64,000 bases of DNA. Source: Ectopseudomonas mendocina. Lineage in GTDB: Bacteria; Pseudomonadota; Gammaproteobacteria; Pseudomonadales; Pseudomonadaceae. Each line of letters opens with the position of its first letter. Within the stretch, counting starts at the first letter, position 1. Positions 26,350 through 34,310 of this stretch are shown piece after piece. Under the pieces are notes generated by a model. The model made no database searches, had not been told where the DNA came from, and worked only from the letters and a program-made list of their open reading frames with translations. The position numbers were made by a program, and so were the translations under genes. The stretch lies in contig NZ_SCFY01000006.1 in assembly GCF_007049795.1 (NCBI RefSeq), positions 157,535 through 221,534 of the forward strand, read 5' to 3'.

Positions 26350-28569
26350 TCATTTGCGCAGCAGGCGCAGGCCGTTGAATACCACCATCAGGCTCACGCC
26401 CATATCGGCGAACACGGCCATCCACATGGTCGCCTCGCCCGTCAGAGTCATGGCCAGGAAGATCGCCTTGATACCCAGCGCCAGGACGATGTTCTGCACG
26501 AGAATCGCGTGAGTCTGCCGCGACAGGCGCACGAACGCGGGAATCTTGCGCAGGTCATCGTCCATCAGGGCGACATCCGCCGTCTCGATGGCCGTGTCGG
26601 TGCCGGCGGCGCCCATGGCGAAGCCGATCTCGGCCTTGGCCAGCGCCGGGGCATCGTTGATGCCATCGCCGACCATGCCGACGACCTTGCCCTGCGCCTG
26701 CCGCGCCTCGACCCAGGCCAGCTTGTCCGCCGGCAGCAGGTCGCCGCGCGCCTCATCGACGCCGACCTGCTCGGCGATGGCCGCCGCGGTGTGGGCGTTG
26801 TCACCGGTGAGCATGCAGGTGCGCACACCCAGTTCGTGCAGTTCGGCGACTGCCTCGCGGCTGGTCTGGCGCACCGTGTCAGCGACGGCGAAAAGCATCA
26901 GCGCGCGCTGTTCGTCGCACAACACCACCACGCTCTTGCCCTGACGCTCCAGTGCCTCCAGACGCTCTTCCAACTGCGCGGAGCAGAGTCCGAGGTCTTC
27001 GACCAGGCGATGGTTGCCTATATAAAGCAGCGTGCCATCGACCACGCCCTTGGTGCCGCGCCCTGGCAGCGCCTCGAAGTCCTCGACCTCATGCAGCGCC
27101 TGCCCTTGCTCTGCGGCGTGCTGAGCCAATGCCCGGGAAACCGGATGGTCGGAACGCGCGGCCAGGCTTGCAGCCCAGATGGCAGGTGACGGCTCATCGG
27201 TATCCAGCAGATCGAGGCTGTCGGTCTGCACCGGTTTGCCATGGGTCAGGGTGCCGGTCTTGTCCAGCGCCAGCAGCGCCAGATGCCGGCCGTTCTCCAG
27301 GTACACGCCGCCCTTGATCAGGATGCCCTTGCGCGCCGCCGCCGCCAGGCCACTGACGATGGTCACCGGCGTGGAGATCACCAGGGCACAGGGGCACGCC
27401 ACCACCAGCAGCACCAGGGCGCGGTAGACCCAGTCGAGCCAGGCGCCGCCCATCAGCAGCGGTGGCAGCACGGCGACCGCCAGAGCGAATGCGAACACCG
27501 CCGGGGTATAGATGCGCGAGAACTGATCGACGAAACGCTGGGTCGGTGCACGCGAACCCTGTGCCTCCTCGACCGCATGGATGATGCGCGCCAGGGTGGT
27601 ATCGCGTGCCGCCGCGGTTACGCGGAACTCCAGCGAGCCGGCCTCGTTGATGGTGCCCGCGAACACCGGATCGCCAACGCCCTTCTCCACCGGCAGGCTT
27701 TCCCCGGTGATCGGCGCCTGGTTGACCGTCGACGAGCCGCCGACTACCTCACCGTCGAGGCTGATGCGCTCACCGGGACGCACACGCACCACGGCGCCCA
27801 GGCCGATCAATTGCACATCGACCTCCTGCCAAGCGCCATCGGCCTGCTGCACCGTCGCACGTGGTGGTGCCAGATCCATCAGCCCGCGAATCGCATTGCG
27901 CGCCCGATCCAGCGAGCGCGCCTCGATCAGTTCGGCCAGGGTAAACAGCACCATCACCATCGCGGCTTCCGGCCACTGGCCAATCAGCACGGCGCCGGTC
28001 ACGGCGATGCTCATCAGCGCATTGATGTTGAGGTTGCGATTCTTCAGGGCGATCCAGCCCTTCTTGTAGGTGTTCAGCCCGCACATCAGGATGGCGGCCA
28101 CCGCCAGCAGTGCCACCAGCCAGTCCGGACCGAGCTCGGCAAAATGCACGACCTCGGAAGCGGTCGCCACCACCCCGGCCAACGCCAGCGGCCACCAGGG
28201 CTTTTGCACGGGTGGCGCCGCGGACTGATCAGCGGTGCTTTCGTCCTCTACCTGCGCAGTGAAGCCCAGCGCACGAATCGCCGGCACCACCTGCGCCAGC
28301 GCCCCTTCGCCATGGCTGACGGTAAGCACGCGCTGCAGCAGATTGAATTGCAGGCCCGCCACGCCCGGTAGCCGACCCAGTGCATCACGGATCAGGCGTT
28401 CTTCCGTGGGACAGTCCATCTGCTCGATACGAATGCGGGTGTTCAGTGGGCCACTCAGCGGCTCGTCCATGGACTGCTGATGAGCATCGTGATCATGCCC
28501 GGCGTGGTCGTGGGCATGTTCGTGGTGGGCAGGCGGCTGTTCGTGCGAGTGGTCGCAGCAACGGCTCAT
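26350..28569 (-). CDS. cadA: Heavy-metal P1B-type ATPase, cadmium/zinc/lead efflux (CadA)
   Basis: Inner-membrane ATP-driven efflux pump for divalent soft metals. The 739-residue protein begins with a His-rich stretch (residues 6-30) and a degenerate HMA domain whose metal site is MDCPTEE (51-57) rather than CxxC. It continues with transmembrane helices, actuator TGES (288-291), the transport-site CPC (392-394) and phosphorylation motif DKTGT (436-440), then an ATP-binding HP in SDHPVSRA and GDGINDAPAL. The CPC plus MDCP form is that of Cd/Zn/Pb pumps. ATG 28569 has GGAGAC eight bases upstream. The gene is transcribed from the CadR-type promoter at 28599-28629, followed by DUF3703. Confidence 0.94.
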   Translation of the reverse strand: MSRCCDHSHEQPPAHHEHAHDHAGHDHDAHQQSMDEPLSGPLNTRIRIEQMDCPTEERLIRDALGRLPGVAGLQFNLLQRVLTVSHGEGALAQVVPAIRALGFTAQVEDESTADQSAAPPVQKPWWPLALAGVVATASEVVHFAELGPDWLVALLAVAAILMCGLNTYKKGWIALKNRNLNINALMSIAVTGAVLIGQWPEAAMVMVLFTLAELIEARSLDRARNAIRGLMDLAPPRATVQQADGAWQEVDVQLIGLGAVVRVRPGERISLDGEVVGGSSTVNQAPITGESLPVEKGVGDPVFAGTINEAGSLEFRVTAAARDTTLARIIHAVEEAQGSRAPTQRFVDQFSRIYTPAVFAFALAVAVLPPLLMGGAWLDWVYRALVLLVVACPCALVISTPVTIVSGLAAAARKGILIKGGVYLENGRHLALLALDKTGTLTHGKPVQTDSLDLLDTDEPSPAIWAASLAARSDHPVSRALAQHAAEQGQALHEVEDFEALPGRGTKGVVDGTLLYIGNHRLVEDLGLCSAQLEERLEALERQGKSVVVLCDEQRALMLFAVADTVRQTSREAVAELHELGVRTCMLTGDNAHTAAAIAEQVGVDEARGDLLPADKLAWVEARQAQGKVVGMVGDGINDAPALAKAEIGFAMGAAGTDTAIETADVALMDDDLRKIPAFVRLSRQTHAILVQNIVLALGIKAIFLAMTLTGEATMWMAVFADMGVSLMVVFNGLRLLRK

Positions 28570-28598
28570 GGCAAGTCTCCGTCGGGTATCTGTTGCCG

Positions 28599-28629
28599 AG
28601 TACACACCCTGTAGTCACTATAGGGTCAA
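28599..28629 (-). promoter_or_regulatory. cadA promoter with CadR operator (19-bp spacer)
   Basis: On the minus strand TTGACC (28629-28624) and TGTACT (28604-28599) are separated by 19 bases, the long spacer of MerR-activated promoters. Between and overlapping them lies the dyad ACCCTGTAG (28606-28614), three bases, CTATAGGGT (28618-28626), with one mismatch between arms. This matches the CadR/PbrR operator pattern. CadR bound with Cd(II) would untwist the spacer and activate cadA. Confidence 0.85.
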
Positions 28630-28649
28630 GCACTCACGAAGGCGAACCC

Positions 28650-29105
28650 ATGAAAATCGGAGAATTGGCGAAAAAGGCCGGCTGCCAGGTGGAAACCGTG
28701 CGCTATTACGAGCGCGAAGGGTTACTCCCGGCGCCCGCACGCAGCGAAGGTAACTACCGCCTGTATGGCGCTCCGCACCTGGAGCGCCTGGTATTCATCC
28801 GCAACTGCCGGACGCTGGACATGACCCTGGAAGAGATCCAGCGGCTGCTGGCCCTGCGTGACCTGCCGCACGAGAACTGTGCCGGGATCAACAGCCTGGT
28901 GGACGAACACATCGAGCACGTCGAGGCACGCATCAACAGCCTGCTGGCGTTGCGCGACCAACTCACCGAACTGCGCGACCGTTGCAACGGCCCGCAGGAA
29001 GCAGAGGACTGCGGCATCCTGCGCCAGCTCAACGTCAGCGGTGGCGTGCAACCGCTGCCGGACGATGGCCATACCCATGTCGGCAAGAGCCACTCGCATT
29101 TATGA
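28650..29105 (+). CDS. cadR: MerR-family cadmium-responsive regulator CadR
   Basis: A 151-residue activator of cadA. The N-terminal winged helix is MKIGELAKKAGCQVETVRYY, followed by YEREGLL and a long dimerisation helix. Metal-site cysteines are C77 (ENCAGI), C112 (DRCNG) and C121 (EDCGIL), the CadR/PbrR pattern, although the last pair is spaced two residues wider than in PbrR. The C-terminal tail is His-rich (HTHVGKSHSHL), a second metal site known from P. putida CadR. It is divergent from cadA, with the operator between. ATG 28650 gives the family N-terminus. Confidence 0.93.
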   Translation: MKIGELAKKAGCQVETVRYYEREGLLPAPARSEGNYRLYGAPHLERLVFIRNCRTLDMTLEEIQRLLALRDLPHENCAGINSLVDEHIEHVEARINSLLALRDQLTELRDRCNGPQEAEDCGILRQLNVSGGVQPLPDDGHTHVGKSHSHL

Positions 29106-29162
29106 ACTACGCTTGCTGGGCACCGCTCCGGTATCTCACCGGACGCTCAGGGAGAAACGAAA

Positions 29163-29498
29163 ATGGCTGGAAAATTCGAACTGAAGAAGGCCAAAGACGG
29201 CCAGTTCCACTTCAACCTGCTGGCGAGCAATGGCCAGGTCATCCTCAGCAGTGAGATGTACAAGGCCAAGGATTCAGCGCTCAACGGCATCGAATCGGTG
29301 AAGAAGAACTCACAACGCGACGGCGCCTTCGAGAGCAAAACCTCGAGCAACGACAAACACTACTTCCTGCTCATGGCCACCAACGGCCAAGTGGTCGGGC
29401 AAAGTCAGATGTATGCCAGTGCCGCCAGTTGCAAGAATGGCATCGAGTCGGTGCAAAACAATGCACCGGGCGCGCCGACCGACGACCAGACGAATTAG
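29163..29498 (+). CDS. YegP/DUF1508 family protein
   Basis: A 111-residue protein made of two DUF1508 repeats: FELKKAKDGQFHFNLLASNG near residue 5 and FESKTSSNDKHYFLLMATNG near 55. Each ends in a SS/SQ-x-MY...KNGIESV segment. YegP-like proteins are small, abundant and stress-associated; the molecular role is not known. GGGAGAAACGAAA precedes the ATG. Its stop overlaps the stop region of the convergent SdiA-regulated gene by four bases. Confidence 0.85.
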   Translation: MAGKFELKKAKDGQFHFNLLASNGQVILSSEMYKAKDSALNGIESVKKNSQRDGAFESKTSSNDKHYFLLMATNGQVVGQSQMYASAASCKNGIESVQNNAPGAPTDDQTN

Positions 29499-30409
29499 TC
29501 GCCCTGCTTCTTGAACACGTAGAACAGATTCGGCTCGCTGATCAGGTACAGGTTGCCATCGTCGTCCGTTGCCACGCCCTCGGCCTGCGGCACACTGCGC
29601 TGCAGGCCATGTTGCCCACGCAGCAGCGACAGGGTGCTGACAGGCTTGCCGTCGGCGTTCAGCTCGATCACCAAGCGTGATTCGTCCGACAGCGCCAGCA
29701 TGTGGCCCGTTGCCGCATCGAAATCAAGGCTGGAAAGATCGCGCACGAACAAGCGGGCATCACGCTTCGGGTCGGTATTGACCTGCAGCGCCAACGGCTT
29801 GCTCTCATCGACGTGGGGGAAACCAAGCACCTCGAAGATACGTACCGGATCGCGCTCCTTGGCCACCAGCAGACGCTGATTCTTCGCATCGTAGGCCAAC
29901 CCCTCGAAGCCCTTGTTGCCATTGAGGCCGATACCCAGAGATAGCTGCTGGAAGTCGGCGGCATTCAGCACACGACTGTTATCGTCGATACGCACCTTGA
30001 CCAGGCGCTGCTCGCGCTCATCGGCAATCACGTAGACACCGGGGGCGATGTATTCGATAGCTTCGGGGTCGCCGAATCCTTCCAGATCGATGGTGCGTTT
30101 GAGCTCACCCTGCAGACTCAGCTCGATCACCTTGGCCGGCTTGTTGGTGACGCTGAACAGACTGCGTCGATCTGGATCGTAAGTCAGTGCCGAGACGTCA
30201 CGGATGCCTTCAATCGGCTTGGCGTCGATCACCACGCGATAGTCGCCCAGCCACAATGAGTGCTCGCGCCACTGCGCACTGTGCTGCCATTCCTCAACGA
30301 CAAACCAGGCTCGTTCGAACAGGCGATACTGTTGAGCCAGAACGGCGCCGACCAGAAGCAGGAATAACGACAGATAGAGCCAGGGGTTGAAGGTCAGCAG
30401 GCGGCGCAT
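29495..30409 (-). CDS. SdiA-regulated/YjiK-like beta-propeller protein (CarP-like), copy 1
   Basis: A 304-residue protein with an N-terminal membrane anchor or signal (residues about 7-28) and six-bladed propeller repeats of SdiA-regulated type: SALTYDPDRRSLFSVTN, DPEAIEYIAPGVYVIADER, FEGLAYDAKNQRLLVAKER, and DISSLDFDAATGHMLALSDES-like blades. P. aeruginosa CarP, a calcium-regulated periplasmic propeller, belongs to this family. A close paralogue lies at 30930-31847 with carO between, all in the same direction. ATG 30409 follows AGAGA; a GTG at 30430 is a longer option. Confidence 0.82.
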   Translation of the reverse strand: MRRLLTFNPWLYLSLFLLLVGAVLAQQYRLFERAWFVVEEWQHSAQWREHSLWLGDYRVVIDAKPIEGIRDVSALTYDPDRRSLFSVTNKPAKVIELSLQGELKRTIDLEGFGDPEAIEYIAPGVYVIADEREQRLVKVRIDDNSRVLNAADFQQLSLGIGLNGNKGFEGLAYDAKNQRLLVAKERDPVRIFEVLGFPHVDESKPLALQVNTDPKRDARLFVRDLSSLDFDAATGHMLALSDESRLVIELNADGKPVSTLSLLRGQHGLQRSVPQAEGVATDDDGNLYLISEPNLFYVFKKQGD

Positions 30410-30479
30410 GATGGTTTCTCTGACTACCACGTAAAAAACCGCCGCACGGAGAGTGCGGCGGGCGTGCAGATCATTTCGA

Positions 30480-30827
30480 TCAGTTGATCAGCTCAACGCG
30501 ATCGACATCGATCTCGCGGCTGTTGAAGTCCTTGTCGACTTCACCGGTCAGGCGCACCTTGGCGGTTTCCGAGACTTTCTGGCCCGGCCAGTCTTCGTCG
30601 TCGATTTCAACCTGGATGGTGCCGGTGGCGTCCTTGAACTCGTAAAGTTCATCTTGCAGACGCTTGACGATCTGACCTTCCAGAACAACATGGGTGTCGT
30701 CAGCAGCTTCCAGCGCAGCAGCCACAGTGGTGACCTGCGGGGTGGCGCCAGGGCCGGTGTAACCGGTGGCGAAAGCAGCGGTGCTGAGCAGCGGCAGAAC
30801 CATCAGAGCGAGAGCGGTACGTTTCAT
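30480..30827 (-). CDS. carO: YgiW/YdeI-type OB-fold (BOF) periplasmic protein, CarO-like
   Basis: A 115-residue secreted protein: signal peptide MKRTALALMVLPLLSTAAFA, then a bacterial OB-fold domain (DDTHVVLEGQIVKRL, LYEFKDATGTIQVEID, KVRLTGEVDKD, IDVDRVELI). The family includes stress proteins YgiW and YdeI. In P. aeruginosa the homologue CarO is induced by calcium through CarSR and helps hold intracellular calcium. GAGG lies eight bases before ATG 30827. Placement between two CarP-like propellers strengthens the calcium link. The symbol is by homology and context. Confidence 0.75.
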   Translation of the reverse strand: MKRTALALMVLPLLSTAAFATGYTGPGATPQVTTVAAALEAADDTHVVLEGQIVKRLQDELYEFKDATGTIQVEIDDEDWPGQKVSETAKVRLTGEVDKDFNSREIDVDRVELIN

Positions 30828-30929
30828 GGTGTGAACCTCGTTGTTCGTAAGTGACGGGGTCAGATTAGTGTCGCTAGCTGAAGCCAGACTGAATCGACGC
30901 TTAAGCGAAACTGAATCCGTCACGGGCGC

Positions 30930-31847
30930 TCATCCGGCATCCGGCGCCGGCTTACTGAAGACATAGAACAGGTTGGGCTCGGCAACGATATAGATGTTGC
31001 CCTCTTCATCCATGGCCACCCCCTCGGCCTGCTTGATGCCTTGCTCCAGACCATTGAAGCCCGCATTGAGACTGAGGAAGCTGACCGGCTGACCGGCGCG
31101 GTCGATCTCCAGCAGCATGCGCGACTCATCGGAGAGCACCAGCACGTGGCCCGTGCGCTCATCGACGCTCAACGAGGAAATGTCGCGCAGGCCGAGGTTA
31201 GCGGATGCCAACGGGTGCAAGACCCCAACGTCATCGTCAGCTCCCGGGAACGGCATGCTGAACAACCCTAGCGGACTGCGCTCCTTGCCAAGCAGTAGGC
31301 TATGGCTACGTGAGTCCCAGCCCAGCCCTTCGAAACCCTTGTTGCCTGACTCGGCGAAACCCAGGTCGAAGCCGGGGAAATCGGCCGCATTCAATTCGAG
31401 ATCGTCGTCACCCAAGGTGAACGTGGTGAGCTGGCGACGCCGCTCATCGACGATGGCCATCAGACCGTTGTCCATCATCTCCACGCCCTCAGGGTCGGCG
31501 AAACCCTTTAGCTCGATGCGCCGCAGGACTTCACCCTCACGCGACAGCTCCACCAGCAGAGGATTCTTGCCGGTGACGGTGAACAAGGTGCCGGTCTGCG
31601 GGTTATAGGTCAGCCCCGAGGTCTCGTCCTTTTCCAGGCCGGCCAGCGCCTTGGCCTGGATCACCGCGCGGTAACCCGGCAACCAGACACTGGCCAGGCG
31701 ATCAACCAACGGCGTCGAGCGTTCCTGCAGCCATAACTGGGCGCGGTCATCCCAGTGCTGGGTCTGCGCCAGTGCACCCAAGGCGACGACTGCCAGGCCT
31801 GAAAGCCAGTAGCGCGGGCGGCGAATCTTACGAAGAAGAGCGGACAT
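30930..31847 (-). CDS. SdiA-regulated/YjiK-like beta-propeller protein (CarP-like), copy 2
   Basis: A 305-residue paralogue of the protein at 29495-30409, sharing the blades GLTYNPQTGTLFTVTG, ADPEGVEMMDNGLMAIVDER, NKGFEGLGWDSRSHSLLLGKE, DISSLSVDERTGHVLVLSDES and AEGVAMDEEGNIYIVAEPN. An N-terminal hydrophobic stretch (12-28) after RKIRRPR suggests a membrane anchor facing the periplasm. It lies about 100 bases upstream of carO on the same strand. Either copy could be the functional CarP equivalent. Confidence 0.82.
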   Translation of the reverse strand: MSALLRKIRRPRYWLSGLAVVALGALAQTQHWDDRAQLWLQERSTPLVDRLASVWLPGYRAVIQAKALAGLEKDETSGLTYNPQTGTLFTVTGKNPLLVELSREGEVLRRIELKGFADPEGVEMMDNGLMAIVDERRRQLTTFTLGDDDLELNAADFPGFDLGFAESGNKGFEGLGWDSRSHSLLLGKERSPLGLFSMPFPGADDDVGVLHPLASANLGLRDISSLSVDERTGHVLVLSDESRMLLEIDRAGQPVSFLSLNAGFNGLEQGIKQAEGVAMDEEGNIYIVAEPNLFYVFSKPAPDAG

Positions 31848-31958
31848 CGGCTACGGCTCGGCTGCATGATGGCAATCCGACATCCATTGTCGAGAGGAGT
31901 TCCGCCGTCCAGAGGGGTGGACGGCGGCTGGCTTCAGCGCTCACGCGCTGAGCGCGTC

Positions 31959-32624
31959 TTATAGCACGCGGCTGATGAAGCGACTGTGACCGACCAGCTC
32001 CAACACCAGTTCGTCGCCCTTGTTCAGCGCACCCACGCCGACCGGCGTACCGGTGAGGATGACGTCGCCCGGCTGCAGGGCAAAGTGCCCGGCCATGTGC
32101 TGGATCATCGACACGATGGGGTTGAGCATGTCGCGGCTATTGCCGTCCTGGCGGGTTTCACCGTTGATCACCAGGCGAATGCCGATATCGGCCAGGTCTT
32201 CGATGGCATCACCCGGCACGAAAGGCGCCAGCACGCAGGCACCGTCGAAGCTCTTGGCGATTTCCCAGGGATAGCCCTTCTCCTTGAGCTTGGCCTGCAC
32301 ATCGCGCAGGGTCAGATCCAGCGCGGGGGCGAAGCCGCTGATGGCATCTCGCACCTCCTCGGCGTCCGGCTTCTTCGACAGCGGCTTGCCGATCAATACG
32401 GCGATCTCCGCCTCGTAATGCACCGAACCGCGATCGTCGGGAATGGCGAAACCTCCATCGAGCGGCACCACACAGGAGCCCGGTTTGATGAACAGCAAGG
32501 GTTCGCTGGGCACCGGGTTATTCAGTTCCTTGGCGTGCTCGGCGTAGTTGCGGCCGATGCACACGACCTTGCCAAGGGGAAAGTGGACGGTGGTTCCGTC
32601 GACGTACTGGTGCTGATAGCTCAT
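31959..32624 (-). CDS. Fumarylacetoacetate hydrolase (FAH) family protein
   Basis: A 221-residue FAH-fold enzyme, the short YcgM/FAHD1-like class. Family motifs are GKVVCIGRNYAEHAKELN, PLLFIKPGSC, the metal-binding HYEAEIAVLIGKP (Glu-x-Glu) and DVILTGTPVGVGAL. Relatives act as acylpyruvase or oxaloacetate decarboxylase/tautomerase. The exact reaction cannot be read here. ATG 32624 is preceded by AGGAG at six bases; GTG 32627 is one codon earlier. It lies downstream of the D-2-hydroxyglutarate dehydrogenase gene in the same direction, as in P. aeruginosa. Confidence 0.88.
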   Translation of the reverse strand: MSYQHQYVDGTTVHFPLGKVVCIGRNYAEHAKELNNPVPSEPLLFIKPGSCVVPLDGGFAIPDDRGSVHYEAEIAVLIGKPLSKKPDAEEVRDAISGFAPALDLTLRDVQAKLKEKGYPWEIAKSFDGACVLAPFVPGDAIEDLADIGIRLVINGETRQDGNSRDMLNPIVSMIQHMAGHFALQPGDVILTGTPVGVGALNKGDELVLELVGHSRFISRVL

Positions 32625-32737
32625 CACCGACTCCTGTGTTGTTTATATTGTGGGCATGGCGGCTTGTGGCCGGTGCCGTACCTTAACCGACGCGAGGCCG
32701 GATACGAAAACGCCCGCTGTCAGGCGGGCGTCTGCGA

Positions 32738-34129
32738 TCAGGCGAAGATCTTGCCGGGGTTCATGATCCCGTTGGGATCGAACACCGCCTTGATCGCCTT
32801 CATATACGCAATTTCGGCCGCCGAGCGGCTGTATTGCAGGTAATCGCGCTTGGTCATGCCAACACCGTGTTCGGCGCTGATCGAGCCGTTGTATTTCTCG
32901 ACGATCTCGAACACCCACTTGTTGACCACCGCGCACTTGGCGAAGAAGTCTTCCTTGGCCAGCGCTTCGGGCTTGAGGATGTTCAGGTGCAGGTTGCCGT
33001 CACCGATATGGCCGTACCAGAGCACGTCGAAGTCCGGGTAGTTGGCCGAAACGATATCGTCGATGTCCTTGAGGAAGGCCGGTACCTGGCCGACGGTGAC
33101 GGAGATGTCGTTCTTGTAGGGAACCCAGTGGCTGATGGTTTCGGAGATGTATTCGCGCAGCTTCCACAGGTTCTGCAGTTGCTGCTCGCTCTGGCTCATC
33201 ACGCCGTCGAGCACCCAGCCCTGCTCGACGCAGTGCTCGAAGGTCGCCAGCGCTTCGTTGGCCACATCCTCGTTCAGCGCCTCGAACTCCAGCAGGGCAT
33301 AGAACGGCGTGCGGCTCTCGAACGGCGCCGGCACGTCACCACGGCCGAGGATTTTCTCCAGGCAGCGGTCGGAGAAGAACTCGAAGGCGGTGAGGTCGAG
33401 CTTGCCCTGGAAGGCGTGCAGCACCGGCATGATCGAATCGAAATCCGGCGTGCCGAGCACCATCGCGGTGAGGTTCTTCGGCGCACGCTCCAGGCGCATG
33501 GTGGCCTCGACGACGAAGCCCAGCGTGCCTTCGGCGCCGATGAACAGCTGGCGCAGGTCGTAGCCGGTAGCGTTCTTGATCAGGTCGCGGTTCAGCTCAA
33601 GCAGTTCGCCAGTGCCGGTGACCACTTTCAAGCCGGCGACCCAGTTACGGGTCATGCCGTAGCGAATCACCTTGATTCCACCGGCATTGGTGCCGATGTT
33701 GCCGCCAATCTGGCTGGAACCGCTTGAGGCGAAATCCACCGGGTAATAAAGGCCCTTCTCTTCAGCGAACAGTTGCAGCTGCTTGGTCACCACGCCCGGC
33801 TGGCAAACTACGGTGCGGTCGTACTCGTTGAACTCGACGATGCGGTTCATGTAGTCGAACGACACCACCACCTCGCCATTGGCGGCCACCGCAGCGGCGG
33901 ACAGCCCCGTGCGACCGCCCGACGGCACCAGGGCGATCTTGTGCTGATTGGCCCAGCGCACGATGGCCTGCACCTGCTCGGTGGTCTTGGGGAAGACGAT
34001 GGCCGAAGGTGCCGGAGCGAACTGCTTGGTCCAATCCTTGCCGTAGGTTTCCAGGGAATCGGCGTCGGTCGATACCTTGCCGGGTTCAACCAGGGTCTTC
34101 AGCTCTTCGATCTGGGCAGGGGTGGTCAT
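32738..34129 (-). CDS. d2hgdh: D-2-hydroxyglutarate dehydrogenase (FAD-binding oxidoreductase)
   Basis: A 463-residue VAO-type flavoenzyme. The FAD domain shows VPSGGRTGLSAAAV, SSGSSQIGGNIGTNAGG and YDLRQLFIGAEGTLG. The C-terminal substrate domain carries the metal ligands in WYGHIGDGNLHLNI and ISAEHGVGMTKRDYL. In Pseudomonas this enzyme oxidises D-2-hydroxyglutarate formed by SerA from 2-oxoglutarate, passing electrons to ETF; the divergent serA next door fits exactly. Glycolate-oxidase-like alternatives (GlcD, DLD) are less likely given this context. Confidence 0.88.
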   Translation of the reverse strand: MTTPAQIEELKTLVEPGKVSTDADSLETYGKDWTKQFAPAPSAIVFPKTTEQVQAIVRWANQHKIALVPSGGRTGLSAAAVAANGEVVVSFDYMNRIVEFNEYDRTVVCQPGVVTKQLQLFAEEKGLYYPVDFASSGSSQIGGNIGTNAGGIKVIRYGMTRNWVAGLKVVTGTGELLELNRDLIKNATGYDLRQLFIGAEGTLGFVVEATMRLERAPKNLTAMVLGTPDFDSIMPVLHAFQGKLDLTAFEFFSDRCLEKILGRGDVPAPFESRTPFYALLEFEALNEDVANEALATFEHCVEQGWVLDGVMSQSEQQLQNLWKLREYISETISHWVPYKNDISVTVGQVPAFLKDIDDIVSANYPDFDVLWYGHIGDGNLHLNILKPEALAKEDFFAKCAVVNKWVFEIVEKYNGSISAEHGVGMTKRDYLQYSRSAAEIAYMKAIKAVFDPNGIMNPGKIFA

Positions 34130-34310
34130 CTACTGAACTCTCAAAGGATTCATGGTCGCCCTGAGAACCATTCAGGTCGCAACCGAGCATTGAAAAAGGC
34201 GAACATGCTAGCATACGCACCCCGTGAATCGAGCTATGCGGTGATCTACGGGCGCTGGCTGAGCTTCTCAGCCCTTCCCTGAAAACATCCCTGGGACAAC
34301 AGGTACTCCG

